A stretch of 64,000 nt of DNA from Aselliscus stoliczkanus (lineage: Eukaryota; Chordata; Mammalia; Chiroptera; Hipposideridae). Under the pieces are notes generated by a model that did not search any database, had not been told where the DNA came from, and saw only the letters and a program-made list of their open reading frames with translations. Below are positions 10,256 to 21,495 of this stretch, piece by piece. Position 1 is the first letter of the stretch. Each line of letters opens with the position of its first letter. The DNA is taken from contig CM066731.1 of the NCBI GenBank assembly GCA_033961575.1, positions 137,943,001-138,007,000 of the forward strand. The letters run 5' to 3'. Made by a program: the position numbers and the translations under genes.

Positions 10256-11325
10256 GCAGTCAGATCTTTAAATAACTTATGTCTAAAATTTCGCTCCAAA
10301 ACACTATAGAGAAATCAACAAAAAGATCTGAAGTAATCGTTATACTCAAGTAACACAAAAAAGCCATGTAAAATACCACCTACTTCTAAAGTGAATATAC
10401 CTATGCACTACAATAAACACACCGCATGACAGGCTTTTCTAATTTTACTTCCATGGAGTTTCACAACTTTAAAGTGGAATTATAAAGAACCCAATTACAA
10501 TTCAGGTCAGGACTAACACTGAATGAGGAGGACTGTGCATGTGGTTACATGTGGTTGTGTGTGCATGTGCACATGTGTGTTTACAAAAGAGGCAAACTTA
10601 TTAGCCAAAGTAGGATCTCAGGCTTCATAATCCCATCACAAATATCCTTTGTAAAGAGCAGACAGTGACCAGGGCAAAGTGTGGTCTGATGACCAACTCT
10701 AAAGAGACATGGGGCCCCAGCAACCATGTTAATTAACATTAGGACTCTCAGCTACCCCTTTCTTTGTGTACCAGCAAAGCCAAAGTCTTCTGCCTACCCC
10801 TCAAAGGCTCTCACCCTGAAGTCCCTGCAGCTCCATATAGGGCCCTCACTAGCATTCATTTAGGATGGCTGGGCCCCTGACTGGAAACAGATCAGGTAGA
10901 AGAAGTTCCCTTCCAGTTGTTCTATTGTACAACTCAATGGTACATCTAGATTGGAGGAATGAACTGTTGCCTGAAATTTTATCTTTGCTGATAATTAACT
11001 ATATGTACACAGTGTAATAATCATGGCTGGGAATGCAATTAAAATTCAATTCAAAATATCTGATCCCTACCTTCCAGATTTTGTAATCCAATGGGAAAGA
11101 CAGGCTCAGATGTGTCTAGTTAACTCAAGTCACTTCTGATTCTAGAAGTCAGATGCCAGTCTATGAGTAAGATGCCGGGTAGGGAATCTGACAAGGGAGG
11201 CTATTACCTCTAACATTGTTGAGGAAGATATAGATCTCACTTGAATCTCACTTTTGACAAATGGTTCTGATTAGAATAACTAGCCCAATGAAATGCTTTT
11301 AATAAAATGATAAAATTATTTAATT
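10256..11325. other. Unassigned non-coding DNA
   Basis: A TG/CA-rich patch lies at about 10545-10582; otherwise nothing recognised. No ORF of note. Confidence 0.45.
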
Positions 11326-11329
11326 TATT

Positions 11330-11565
11330 GAATACATATAATGTCCAAGGTACTGGCACTATGCTATATGCTCAGCTAACTGTATTTCTCATTTTACCCT
11401 TAAAAGAGCCCTAGAAGTAGGTACTGTTATTATCCTTGTTTTATAAATAAAGAAACTGAAGCTTAGAGAAGTGACTTACCTAAGGTCACACAGTTAGAAA
11501 GCAGCAGAGCCAGGACAGCAGCCCACACCTGTCTGACCTGATTCCAGAGCTCAAGATTTAACCAT

Positions 11566-11568
<3 letters not shown>
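11330..11568 (-). repeat. MIR SINE, nearly full length
   Basis: Well-preserved reverse-complement MIR: 'gtaggtactgttattatcct', 'aagaaactgaagcttagaga', 'cttacctaaggtcacacagt', then 'agcagcagagccaggacagc' and the head region to about 11568. One of the best MIR copies in the window. Confidence 0.8.

Positions 11569-11569
<1 letters not shown>

Positions 11570-11647
<78 letters not shown>
11570..11647. repeat. (CT)n microsatellite
   Basis: About 38 CT units with a single GT interruption near 11637. Directly follows the MIR and precedes a second MIR-like piece. Purine/pyrimidine asymmetry of this length can form H-DNA in principle. Confidence 0.97.
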
Positions 11648-11649
11648 GT

Positions 11650-11725
11650 GAATTCTACTTTATAGATGAAGAAACTGACATAGGCAAAAGTTAAATGACT
11701 TCCCTACTTCTCTATCATTGGAGTT
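11650..11725 (-). repeat. MIR fragment
   Basis: 'ctactttatagatgaagaaa' then 'aaagttaaatgacttcccta' is MIR core in reverse. It repeats the part already present upstream of the CT run, so it is either a second insertion or a local duplication. Confidence 0.5.
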
Positions 11726-12179
11726 TTTGACAAAGAAAGCCAAAAGATGTTAAAAAAAAAAAATAATAAAGGATACTATCTTCAAAGAGCATATCCACAG
11801 AGTTCAGAGTATTTGAAACCAAAATTTGCACTGCTTAGTATCAGGAAAATATCTGTATTTCTTGCCTCTGAAATACATGACTCTAATGTTTAAAAACATT
11901 TCCATGTTCTGATTTCCCCTTACCTACAAGAAAGAAAAGAAAATTAAACACAAGACTTAATTTGTAACTCAAGATTTATCTGCCTTTATCTATACAAGAG
12001 TATTCCTAGTTAATTGCTAATTAATTATATATTTCCAATTGTTTGTAATACGTTTCTTTAAAAGAGTAGAGAACTTTATTTGTAGGTTACAATTATAAGA
12101 TTATATAGCTCTCACCACTGATTTAAAATAATTAATGAAGGATCAAGTTTCCAAATGGCAAGAACATTATTTCAAAAAT
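11726..12179. other. Unassigned AT-rich DNA
   Basis: Nothing recognised. Confidence 0.45.
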
Positions 12180-12189
12180 GTTAATTTCT

Positions 12190-12563
12190 GGGCCGGCCGA
12201 GTGGAGCATTGGTTAAGAGCTGGTTTTGGGATCCCACATATGAGGGCCAGTGACACTGCCCTCTACAGCTAACAACAGCTCCACCTGGAGCTGGGCTGTG
12301 CGAGCCCCGGTGATGGTGTGGGCTGCAGCCCCTGCTGCCGTGGGCTGCCATAGGCTACAGTGAGTGGCGGGCAGCCAGCGTGAGCTGCCAATAGCCACGG
12401 TGAGCAGCCATCCAGAGGCCGGTGACCAAACTGCCTCATCCGGGAAGAACGAATGACGATACCAACATGGGCCAGTGAAGCAACGTCCTCCACAACTAGA
12501 CTGAAGAACAAAAACACAGCAACTTGTCCCCCTTCCCTGATACCCCAATAAAAAAAAAAAAAA
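12190..12563 (+). mobile_element. Long tRNA-derived SINE, head deleted internally
   Basis: Starts 'gggccggccgagtggagcat'; the segment between 'tggttttggg' and 'atcccacatatg' is missing, so the first half of the B box is lost. The body is otherwise complete, ending 'ccccaataaaaaa'. A 10-bp target duplication (gttaatttct) flanks it at 12180-12189 and 12564-12573. Minus-strand ORFs of 82-138 codons here are SINE translations. Confidence 0.93.
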
Positions 12564-12573
12564 GTTAATTTCT

Positions 12574-13440
12574 AGCTCATTTGGGGACAGCAAGAACCTC
12601 TTCAAATATTTTATCTTCAAAAGTGTCAAATATTCCTATGTGTCAAAATACCACAGAGCAAAATTGCCATGAACAAGATTTCATGGCACACTAGTGGCAC
12701 AATGAGTTACAAACTGCACCATATCAACCACTGCACTCACCTGGAGTAAAAGCAAGAAACCTTCTGTAGCTTATATTACTCCCTTTAAAGCCCAGGAAGC
12801 CATAATCTCTTTCTATTTCAGAATAGGCTTCATCCAAAAGGTTAGCTTGTCAGCTGATTCCTGGTTTCCAAATTAATCAACAAATAGACAACAGGGCACA
12901 TTATCAAAGAAAATATACAAATGGACATCTGGTATCCCAGATTGGATTAAACAAAGAGCAAACTTAAGTATGTGCGTAGAGTACCACAAAAAGACAAAAA
13001 CAGCATGTAAGTAGTCATTAGAGGGAAAAGTAGATATCAATGAACTATATGATGCTGATTTTATAAATCAGATTTTAAAACTTCTTTTGAAATACATATC
13101 AGAGGTTGGGGATGGGGAGGCATCATAACCTTTTCAGTGGCTGAGGCCACTAAAGGCAATCAATTTTTCCTTATATCTCAGGATAGAACAATTTGACATA
13201 GTATACAATTAATCAACCAGAATCCCCAAACAATTCTTTATTTCTGACAAATACTGGAAACTTTTAATTCAGTTCATAAAATGGCTCTCATCAACAATAG
13301 GGCCTATTTATAAATAATTGTCCTCATGTGTCTCAGTGTTTCAATAATGACTTGTTTAGACTGAGGTTTCAATAGGGGAGATTGCAGGTGTACTTCAGTG
13401 GGTATTTATTGAATAAATAAATAAATGAATTGAAGTAGCA
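12574..13440. other. Unassigned non-coding DNA
   Basis: No recognised repeat apart from a short AAAT run near 13415-13430. No exon-like ORF. Confidence 0.45.
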
Positions 13441-13444
13441 GTAA

Positions 13445-13640
13445 TAAACCTGGATTGAAAACCCACTTTTTTTTTTCATGTCTAATCTGTGACCCTGGAT
13501 CACTGACCATGAACTTAGGTTTTTACATCTATAAAATGAAAATTATATGATATACTTCAGGGGGTTGTTATGATGATTAAATGAGATCATATAAGTGAGA
13601 GTCTTTCATTAAAGTAGTTCAATCTCTCATTTGGGTATAG
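13445..13640 (+). repeat. MIR SINE
   Basis: Forward MIR order: 'ctaatctgtgaccctggatc', 'tttttacatctataaaatga', 'ggggttgttatgatgattaa', 'atgagatcatataagtgaga'. Confidence 0.65.
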
Positions 13641-14611
13641 GAAAAGTAGAAATGAGGCACTTATTTGAGGAATTACATTAAAATCCTTCATAACCTCCCC
13701 ATAATCATTCATGTGTTCACTTTTTCTTCAAATATATATAGAATATCTACAGGAAAGTATTAAGTACAAAGAAGCTTTCATCAGAAACTTTTAGGAAATA
13801 GGATGTTCTATGTCCATTTTGAGAAAGTCTTTGATATAGTTTATAACAATTCATTATACTTTCAACCTAACATCCCCTCCCTGGTGCCCCCTCCATCTTT
13901 AAGAAAAAGAGGGGGTGAGAGTCTGGTTTGCAAATTACCTAGTGATTTTTAAAAATCAAAGTTTAATGGTTTGTTTGCTGTTGTTATTGTTGTTGTTGTT
14001 GAGTCATGAAATAGGTACAAATGTGAATACTGCCCAACCAAAATGTCACCTCCTTTTGAAGGCACCCTCCTTCTCACTGGTCTCTAAGATTTCACAAACG
14101 CTGCTCTATCTGTCTGGATCACTTTCTTCTGACCTCCCTGCCCCAATTCACTTGGTTCCTACCCAACCCTCAGCACTCTCATCATTCCCCATCCTGGATG
14201 GATTCTCTGTCCACACTCCCACCTGCCCCAGTCTGGAGAGGAGACTTTCTCACCCCTCTAGTAGGGTATCAAATGAAATAAAGTTTGTTTCTTTTCTTAA
14301 AAGAAAGACATCATTTAAAATGTGTTAGTTGTGGAAACATGAATTCACCTTTGGAGTAGATTCTTTTTCTTTAAGAAAATCACCAAAATACTCTTATAAA
14401 CATAATAATTATCTATTGTTCTAGGAGAAAAATATTAAGTCATCATTATTCTGAAAGCTACTACTTCAGACAGATATGTTAAGTGTGCCATTGACTAATG
14501 TGCATGTATCTATCGTTAGCATAAATATGCCCTTGCAGGGACAGAGGCAGATCATATTATTTTTTTCCCTAAATATGGATTTAGTCTTGCCCCTGAAAAT
14601 TGCCCCTCCCC
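13641..14611. other. Unassigned DNA with possible L2 trace
   Basis: A short (GTT)n run sits at 13978-14000. The pyrimidine-rich stretch 14035-14240 ('caaatgtcacctccttttga') faintly resembles L2, but not enough to call. The 137-codon plus-strand ORF across it has no recognisable domain and low-complexity composition. Confidence 0.35.
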
Positions 14612-14612
14612 A

Positions 14613-14661
<49 letters not shown>
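14612..14661. repeat. (AT)n microsatellite
   Basis: About 24 AT units, self-complementary on each strand. ORFs reading YIYIYI through it on both strands are artefacts. Confidence 0.97.
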
Positions 14662-14662
<1 letters not shown>

Positions 14663-15639
14663 TTTATACAAGAATTTTCTCATAAACTGGTTTAGAACAG
14701 TCCATATCAGGAGCCAGGTCTGGCCTTGTCTAAACATTATGCTGGAGTGAAGACCTGGAATGGCCTTGGAACAGCTTTACCCTGGCTGAACTGTTGGTGA
14801 CTTACCCATGGCTTTTTTTTTTTTTTAATTTAATTATCCAAACTTTGAAGTATGTCTTTTAAACTGTTACCATTGCTTTGTCTGTTCTTCTGAGGCTAGA
14901 GTACCTGGTGGGTAAGGGTGAAGAAGGAATTGAATGTTTTTCTCTGTCAGTCATCCTAGGGAGAGAGATGGGGACAGTCTGGGAATGGGAGAGGGAAGGC
15001 TTCTCCTGAGTTATAGACACAGGATAGGTAAGTGTAAAAACTCCACAGTAGTAAGATACCTGCAACATAGAACAGTCTCTGACACCCAGTATCAACTTAT
15101 TTATATTTAATACTGATGGAAGATCCTAAGAGTAGAAGTTGCTTTTAGTGGCAGCTGAGTTACAAGCTCCTTTCTGCATTGTGCTTGGATTATCCCTAAG
15201 CCTTCAGTTACGTGTTAAGTGTTAGAGTTGGCTTGGCTGTGCTACAGAGAATTAAGGGAATGCTATGTGCACACACCTAATATGATGCAAAAAATAGAGC
15301 AGCAGCATCATGGAACAACATTTAAAGGATATCAAGAAATAAACTGTGGGATATGGAACTACAACATCTAGATGAGGATGGCTAGTCAATTGATCAATGA
15401 CCATCTGGACAGACTGTGAAACATGGAAGTGCTGCTTGGAGATTTATAGAAATTATTCAGGAAGCAAATCTAGGAAAAGAACAGATTTCTCAATTCTCCT
15501 TGCAGGCTATTGCCATTGTTTTGGGTAGTAGTAATGGAAAAGCAAGTGTCTTTTACAGTCTAAGGCAACTTGAATTCCATTCTTTAAATTCATGTTGTCT
15601 TTTCTACAAAATCATTAGCCTATTGATAATAAGAATTGC
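14662..15639. other. Unassigned non-coding DNA
   Basis: Contains a poly(T) run at 14811-14826 without a recognisable element. Nothing else identified. Confidence 0.4.
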
Positions 15640-15718
15640 ATCTTCTTTATCTTTTCACCTTCAGTTTCTAGCACAGTGCCTGGAACATGTTAAATGTTAA
15701 AAAACTGTTTGCTGAGTT
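15640..15718 (+). repeat. L2 LINE 3' end
   Basis: 'tctagcacagtgcctggaac' followed by 'atgttaaatgttaaaaaact' matches the L2 terminus. Short and diverged. Confidence 0.5.
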
Positions 15719-15888
15719 ATACTTGCATAATGTGTTTCACAATATTGTGTTCAACCTGATGGAGTTGACCTTAGTCGACAGTCTTATTTAAAACTAGTTA
15801 CGAGAAAGACACTGAAATAGAATTAGTAAGATGCCTTGGTTCTCTTCACTGAAGGCTTTTGCTGTAACTTTCAAATTGGAAAATATGT

Positions 15889-16039
15889 CTTTTTTGTTTG
15901 TTTTTAAGCTGAGCCATCCTGCCACCTGTTGGCAGCTCAGCGCCAACTCAGTTCAGACTGGGCATTGAACTGCTGTTGCTCAGAGCTCAGCTCACACTCT
16001 TGAGTGAGCTCTTAACCAACTGAGCCACGTGGCCGGCAC
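15889..16039 (-). mobile_element. Ves-like SINE
   Basis: On the minus strand it starts 'gccggccacgtggctcagtt', the classic Ves-type head, with the tail on the left as T-rich 'tttttgtttgtttttaag'. A perfect 12-bp target duplication (tggaaaatatgt) lies at 15877-15888 and 16040-16051. The 3' body is short compared with the dimer at 4.3 kb. Confidence 0.88.
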
Positions 16040-16089
16040 TGGAAAATATGTTTTAAGCACAGATTCCTGCAAAAAGCTGCACGATCATC

Positions 16090-16262
16090 ACATATTGCCA
16101 AAGAATCAGAAAACCAGAAGGGACTTGAAGGCCATGTAGCTCCCTCTGTTTATGTAGAGGAAATTGAAGTCCAGAGTGATAAAGTAACTTGCCCAATGTC
16201 ATACACCTCACCAATGGTGGAGTCAAGGCTAGGCTGCACCTGCTCTGATTCATATACACATC
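16090..16262 (-). repeat. MIR SINE
   Basis: Reverse MIR core: 'aggaaattgaagtccagagt', 'ataaagtaacttgcccaatg', 'tcatacacctcaccaatggt', with the head region following. Confidence 0.7.
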
Positions 16263-16402
16263 ATTCATGGGTCCATGGGTAGATGGGAAATTGATAAAAT
16301 ATATTTGCATGTTATGTTCAAAAAATACTCTTAAACAATAGTTGGCATAGAGATTTTTTTTTAAAAATTATCATACTCTTGTTGACATAAGAATGTCTAA
16401 AC

Positions 16403-16843
16403 CTGTAGAAAATTTTTGTAAGTTTCTTTGAGCCAAACAGAGGATATGCCTGGAAGCAAGATCTCAACAGACTGAGAAAAAATGCTTCCAAGAAATGACA
16501 GTTTGTAGCTTCTTTTATGCATTTGGAATTCAGGAAGGAATGTAAGGAAGATTACATGAGAGTGGGAGAAAGCAAGGCAGTGATCAAATTACAGGATAGT
16601 TAAGATTATGTGTTCTGCTGAGGTTGGCACGCTTTAGAAGGAGGGGTCTGAAAAGAGGCATTTCAAAGGTATGTTATCCCAGATGCACAGAAACAATGGA
16701 CAGGGCTTGCTTCCAGCAAGGATAAGCCTTTTACTAAAGAAGTTATATGCCTGGGATGGGACTACCCCATGTGACTTGCCCAGTTAGGAGTTTATGATCA
16801 GAGTACTCTGTTAATTTCTGTAGAACCCCTTTTTTGTCCACAA
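16403..16843 (+). mobile_element. Candidate LTR, family unknown
   Basis: Starts TG ('tgtagaaaatttttgtaagt') and ends CA ('ttttttgtccaca'), about 440 bp, with LTR-like composition ('ggacagggcttgcttccagc', 'gactaccccatgtgacttgc'). I do not see a target duplication, and no internal viral sequence adjoins. It could equally be another ancient repeat. Confidence 0.4.
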
Positions 16844-16861
16844 TTAAAAGTCCTAAAATAG

Positions 16862-16928
16862 CGCCCCCAGTTCGGGTCCCACATATGAGGGCCAGTCACA
16901 CTGCCCTCAAAAAAAAAAAAAAAAAATG
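16862..16928 (+). mobile_element. 5'-truncated short SINE
   Basis: Only the last part of the short SINE ('ccccagttcgggtcccacat' to 'cactgccctc') plus an 18-A tail. A perfect 16-bp target duplication (aaaagtcctaaaatag) at 16846-16861 and 16929-16944 shows it inserted already truncated, close after the candidate LTR. Confidence 0.92.
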
Positions 16929-16944
16929 AAAAGTCCTAAAATAG

Positions 16945-17042
16945 TGGTTCTCAAACTTATGCAAAGGCTCCACCACAGCCCAGTGAGGCTCAGGCATTGG
17001 TATTTTTTGTTAAGTTCCCCCAAATGATTCTAATTGGAGTCA
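16945..17042 (+). repeat. MER5-type hAT MITE fragment
   Basis: 'tggttctcaaacttatgcaa' opens like MER5A, a non-autonomous hAT-Charlie DNA transposon; 'ggctcaggcattggtatttt' and 'caaatgattctaattgg' follow in the family order. Confidence 0.65.
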
Positions 17043-18264
17043 GAACTTCATTCAATGTTCTTATCCATTTTTCAATCCTTTTGTCCATATCTTCCCAACT
17101 TTTTCTTCACACCCTACTCCACAATTAACTATGAGACACTGAAAATGTACAGTTCTCATTTGGGTTTCACTAATGACCAGTGGGAATTGCCTAAATCAGT
17201 GAAGTTCAAGGTTAAAAGTATTTAATTTACATTAAACACGAAAGACATCACAGTATTGCATTAGTTTAGAGAACGGGTTTTCATATAATCACATGATCAA
17301 CAAGAATAATATAATTTATACCTCAGCCACCAGAGATATCTTTTCCTATAGATGCATGTCTTTGTTCAAAGTCTCTAAGGAGAAGTATTTCATATTTTCT
17401 TTTGTTATTCTTAGCCACACTGCTAAGAATGTTATTTCTTTAACCAATTTAATTTAAGCTAGTGTCTTCAGTGGAAACAGAGAACAATGACTAGATTGTT
17501 TACTTTTGTTTAATTGTGAAGACTAACAAATTCTCAACTTAGGCTTCTTTTCTTCTGGTTAATAATAAATAACCTGTTATTATGCCCTAAATTTTACAAC
17601 CATTTATATTTTCCACTCCTTTTCTCTGCACATAATTAGACCACTGTATAATAAAGTAGTTATTTACCTTTGCTTTAACATGCCATCTAAAGATGAAAAA
17701 TGCAGTGAGGTCATATTTTTAAGTACCATTACATTCACACTCAAGTACTTTCCATTTTTTCCCTTATTTTTCAATCTTAAGACATAAAATATAGTCACTG
17801 GGTCATAAATTATAATTATCTTATCTTGTATCTGAAGGCAGAATGCAAACATAAAGCTTTGTTCTTTTGGTAATTTCTGTACTTTATACACACCATTAAT
17901 AAGGCTTTGGGTTTGATTCAAATGTACGGATTGCTCCATAATGCCATAAACATACACTTTTCCCAGAGAAAATCATCAGTGAAGCACCAACTCAGATAAC
18001 AGAATTAGTCATTAACTCTTCAAGCAGCCTTTACATTTTCCTTACTTACGTAATGTTGTCTATACTCATCGAAATATTGTGCCAGTTTTTATCAACTAGT
18101 TAAGATTTCATTGTATAAACAGTAACTGAATATATTCATGTCAAAGATAATCATTCCTTTAAAAGGTTTCTTTGTCAGGTATTCATTAAAGTAGTTTTCA
18201 CATCAAAATGATAGTCACTAATATAAGGCAAACATCTTAACCATTTGGCAGGTTTTGGGTTTTT
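17043..18264. other. Unassigned AT-rich DNA
   Basis: No recognised repeat or coding sequence. ORFs up to 97 codons (17664-17957 minus) have no recognisable domain. Confidence 0.45.
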
Positions 18265-18440
18265 TTCCCCCCAAAAAATTGGTTTTATTAGTATAAACAT
18301 GCAAAAACTTCACTTCTTTACAATGACTTTTTGTCTTTTCCTTCTCCTTGATTCAAACTGGCATTGTCTAGTCCAATAGCACCGTGACACACTTGCTTCT
18401 TTTCTTTCCTTATCCTTCTACCTTTACACGACCATTCCCT
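18265..18440 (-). other. Possible processed-transcript tail
   Basis: On the minus strand a purine-rich stretch ends in a stop at about 18313-18320, followed by 'tttgcatgtttatactaata' and AATAAA (18284-18290 region), then an interrupted A/G tract. That arrangement could be the 3' end of a retrocopied mRNA, but I do not recognise the peptide and see no clean poly(A) or target duplication. Confidence 0.2.
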
Positions 18441-18900
18441 TAATATTAAGCTCTTAAGACATCAGATTTTGGTCAACATCAGTCTTAGGAACAAAGCCTC
18501 AGGTCTGTTGACCACAGAAAATAGTTTTCGTCAAACTAAAGATAACATCTTGACTTCAGTAGTGTTTCAGCTCCAGACCCAAGAAGGCAGAATGACCTTA
18601 CTGGCCACATCCCCTCAAAACCAGAAAGAATGATACCATGACTGAAATCAGGACCTGATACAACCATCAGCTGCCTCCTACCCTAGCCCCAAAGAATCAG
18701 TGGAGCCCGCGACCCCAACTCTCTTAGCTAGCATGACTAATGACTTTTCCCCTGTATAACCTATCCCCTAGAGGCCATCATGCAGCCAGTTCTTTGAGCA
18801 CTAGCTTGCCTGTGTCACCAGGCTTGGTAGCATTTTCTTAAATAGGAAAGCTTTAAGCGCTGTATCAATTCTCAGCCTATATTCTGTCTCTTTAACAACA
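18441..18900 (+). mobile_element. Candidate LTR remnant
   Basis: 'cccctgtataacctatcccc', 'gaggccatcatgcagccagt' and 'gcttgcctgtgtcaccaggc' resemble the U3/R region of class I endogenous-retrovirus LTRs as I remember them. Edges unclear; no viral genes beside it. Confidence 0.4.
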
Positions 18901-19689
18901 CAAAGATCTATTTTATGAATGCACACAATTGGTGGACATACAAAGTGGAATAATTTGTGTATCATATAAAAATATAGAAAACCATAATAGAGATGATATT
19001 GTTCATGGATACATCAGAAATTAATTATTGGACATGTCTATCTGTACCAATGCTATATTTTGTAAACAGTATTTTCACTTTTTTAATATTGGTCTTCAAA
19101 AATTCATTTTGTGATAAATTCCCTAAATAAAGGCATCTCTCCACTGATGTTTACCACTCTGTGCTACATGAAGCACTGGCATCACGCTTCAAGGCAGGAG
19201 GTAGCAGGAATAAATAGAGCACCAGCTACATTTCCTCTGGATCAGATATGTGAATGTTGTGAGCATTGTAAGGGGTAGCGTGGGTGACACAGAATTTCAC
19301 AAAAGCGCCTACATAAAAAGCAGCCCTTTTCAGAAGGCACAGAAGACACCATTTTGTCTCATTTCAAAGCAGTTCACAACCTTCAACAGTTTTCCAGTTG
19401 AAGCTTTCAGACATAATTTTTTTTTTATGCAAATCTGGTAAGATACAATGAATTTTTAGGAGGGCAATTTGGTTTCTAGACAGTGGGAGGGGAAATGAAA
19501 AGGGCACAAGTTGAAGGAAACAGAAAAGGGCACAATTCTATTGAGCTGTAAATATCTCCGAGTTCTCTTAAGGAGTAAATTAAAGTGAGAATATCCTTTA
19601 TGTATAGTCACATAAATACTGATAGTCATTAAATTAATGCCTATATAAAAGAAATCTCCATTCTTAGGTTACTTCAAGGACCCATATTT
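18901..19689. other. Unassigned non-coding DNA
   Basis: Nothing recognised on either strand. Confidence 0.45.
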
Positions 19690-20100
19690 GTCCGGGGGGT
19701 TTGGTGGCAGGGGGGTCAGGGTAAAGGTAGGTCATGAATCCCACTCCATTTTTGTTTGTGACAACATGTGAGCAACCAGCAGTCGACTGCTACTGAGGAA
19801 GCCCTGACCCCTGAGCTGACGTCTTGGGACTCTGATTGGTCTGATAATGTGGCAATCACAATGATGTATGCAGCACTGTAGCTTTTGTTGGGAGATTATA
19901 AGTGATCTTTGGCTTTGTTGTTTTTTTTTTTTTTGCAAGCCAAAGCATACATCTAAGCGAGAGCTGGCTTTCAACATTGTAACCTGACATTTCCCCAAAT
20001 TTATTGTCATTACATTTTGGGGTGTACCTTTTAGAATTCCCTTCAACCCCAGTGACACACTCTTTTCGATATCATGAGTACTATCAATCTTCATCCTTTG
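19690..20100 (-). other. Unassigned block with a 120-codon ORF and promoter-like motifs
   Basis: A minus-strand ORF (19732-20094) has no domain I recognise and contains a poly-Lys run from an A tract, so it is probably chance. The same block holds a CCAAT box in reverse (attgg near 19837) and a CRE-like half site 'tgacgtc' near 19818, about 20 bp apart. I see no CpG island. Function unknown. Confidence 0.3.
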
Positions 20101-20144
20101 AGAGCAGATTTTATTTTATTCTATTTTATTTCATGTATGTATTT

Positions 20145-20945
20145 TTTGTATTGTGGTAAAATATACATAATATAAAATGTGCCATTTTATTTTATTTTAT
20201 TTTTTATTTTTTTTATTTTTAAAGATTTTATTGGGGAATTGGCGGAGGGGAACAGCGTTGGGGAATCGGGGAAGGGGAACAGACAAGTTGCTGTCTTTTT
20301 GTTCTTCAGTTTAGTTGCGAAGGATGTTGCTTCACTGTTGGTATCATCATTGCGCTCTTCCCGGATGAGGCAGATCGGTCGCTGGCCTCTGGATGTCGCT
20401 CACCGCGGCTATTGGCAGCTCACTCCTGGCTGCCAGCCGCTCACGCTGGCTGCCGGCCACTCACTGTAGCCTATGGCAGCCACTGCAGCAGGGGATGCAG
20501 CCCACACCATCACCAGGGCTCGCACAGCCCAGCTCCAGGTAGAGCTGTTGTTAGCTGTAGAGGGCAGTGTCACTGGCCCTCATGTGGGATCCAAACCGGG
20601 GCCGCTGGCATCCCAAAACCAGCGCTTAACCAATGCGCCACTCAGCTGGCCCTAAAATGTGCCATTTTAAAGTGTACAAGTCAGTGGTGTTTAGTACATT
20701 CACAATGTTGTGCAGCCATCACCACGATCTATTTCCAGAACAATTTTCCATCTAAAAAGGAAACCCCCTGCTCATTAAGCAGTGACTCCACATTTCCCCC
20801 TCCCGCAGCCACTGACAACCACTAATCTGCTAGTTCTATCTTTATGGATTTGCCTATTCTGGATATTTCATATAAATGGAACCATACAATATGCGTCCTT
20901 CTGTATCTGTTTTTTTGCACTTTCGAGGATCATCCATGTTCTATC
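20145..20945 (-). mobile_element. L1 3' end, split by a SINE
   Basis: Reverse L1 3' region: 'tattgtggtaaaatatacat', 'aaagtgtacaagtcagtggt', 'gttgtgcagccatcaccacg', 'ggatttgcctattctggata', 'aaatggaaccatacaatatg'. The SINE at 20190-20652 interrupts it. Related to the L1 3' parts at 39.7 kb and 46.8 kb. Confidence 0.82.
20190..20652 (-). mobile_element. Long tRNA-derived SINE (T+ tail)
   Basis: Full-length reverse copy. Its tail appears as T-rich sequence then 'aaagattttattggggaatt', the complement of AATAAA-TCTTT; the head is at the right edge ('gcgccactcagctggccc'). A perfect 17-bp target duplication (taaaatgtgccatttta) at 20173-20189 and 20653-20669 splits an L1. The plus-strand ORFs of 60-137 codons are SINE translations. 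Confidence 0.94.
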
Positions 20946-21032
20946 TGTAGTTATTGTGAGGTAAAAGGGAGTCATATAGAGCCTAGTGTGGTCAATTACC
21001 TGGATACATACTCTTTGAAAAAAGTTTAAGTG

Positions 21033-21480
21033 TGGGCCGGCAGAGTGGTGCCACGGTTAAGAGCTGGCTTGGGACGCCAGCAGCCCCGGTTGGGATCCCA
21101 CATATGAAGGCCAGTGACACTGCCCTCTACAACTAAGATGGTAAACAACAGCTCCACCTGGAGCTGGGCTGTGCGAGCCCCGGCGACGGTGTAGGCTGCA
21201 GCCCCTGCTGAAGTGGGCTGCCATAGGCTACAGTGAGTGGCCGGCAGCCAGTGTGAGCTGCCAATAGCCTCCATGAGTGGCCATCCAGAGGCCCGAGACC
21301 GATCTACCTCATCCGGGAAGAGCGCAATGAGGATACCAACATGGGCCAGTGAAGCAACGTCCTCCACAACTAGACTGAAGAACAAAAGGACAGCAACTTG
21401 TCTGTTCCCCTTCCCCAGTTCCCCAACGCTGTTCCCCTCCCCCAATCCCCCAATAAAAATCTTAAAAAAAAAAAAGAAAG
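21033..21480 (+). mobile_element. Long tRNA-derived SINE (T+ tail)
   Basis: Head 'tgggccggcagagtggtgcc', full body, AATAAA at 21452-21457 and a mixed A/G tail. Target duplication of 15 bp with one mismatch at 21018-21032 and 21481-21495 ('aaaaaag' t/c 'ttaagtg'). It lies only 380 bp from the opposite-strand SINE at 20190-20652, giving an inverted SINE pair. Confidence 0.93.
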
Positions 21481-21495
21481 AAAAAAGCTTAAGTG

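Noticed and set aside
11570..11647. CRISPR-like or other spaced array
   Set aside because: Uninterrupted dinucleotide repeat without spacers; the window is mammalian nuclear DNA.
14612..14661. Hairpin or functional palindrome
   Set aside because: It is a plain (AT)n microsatellite.
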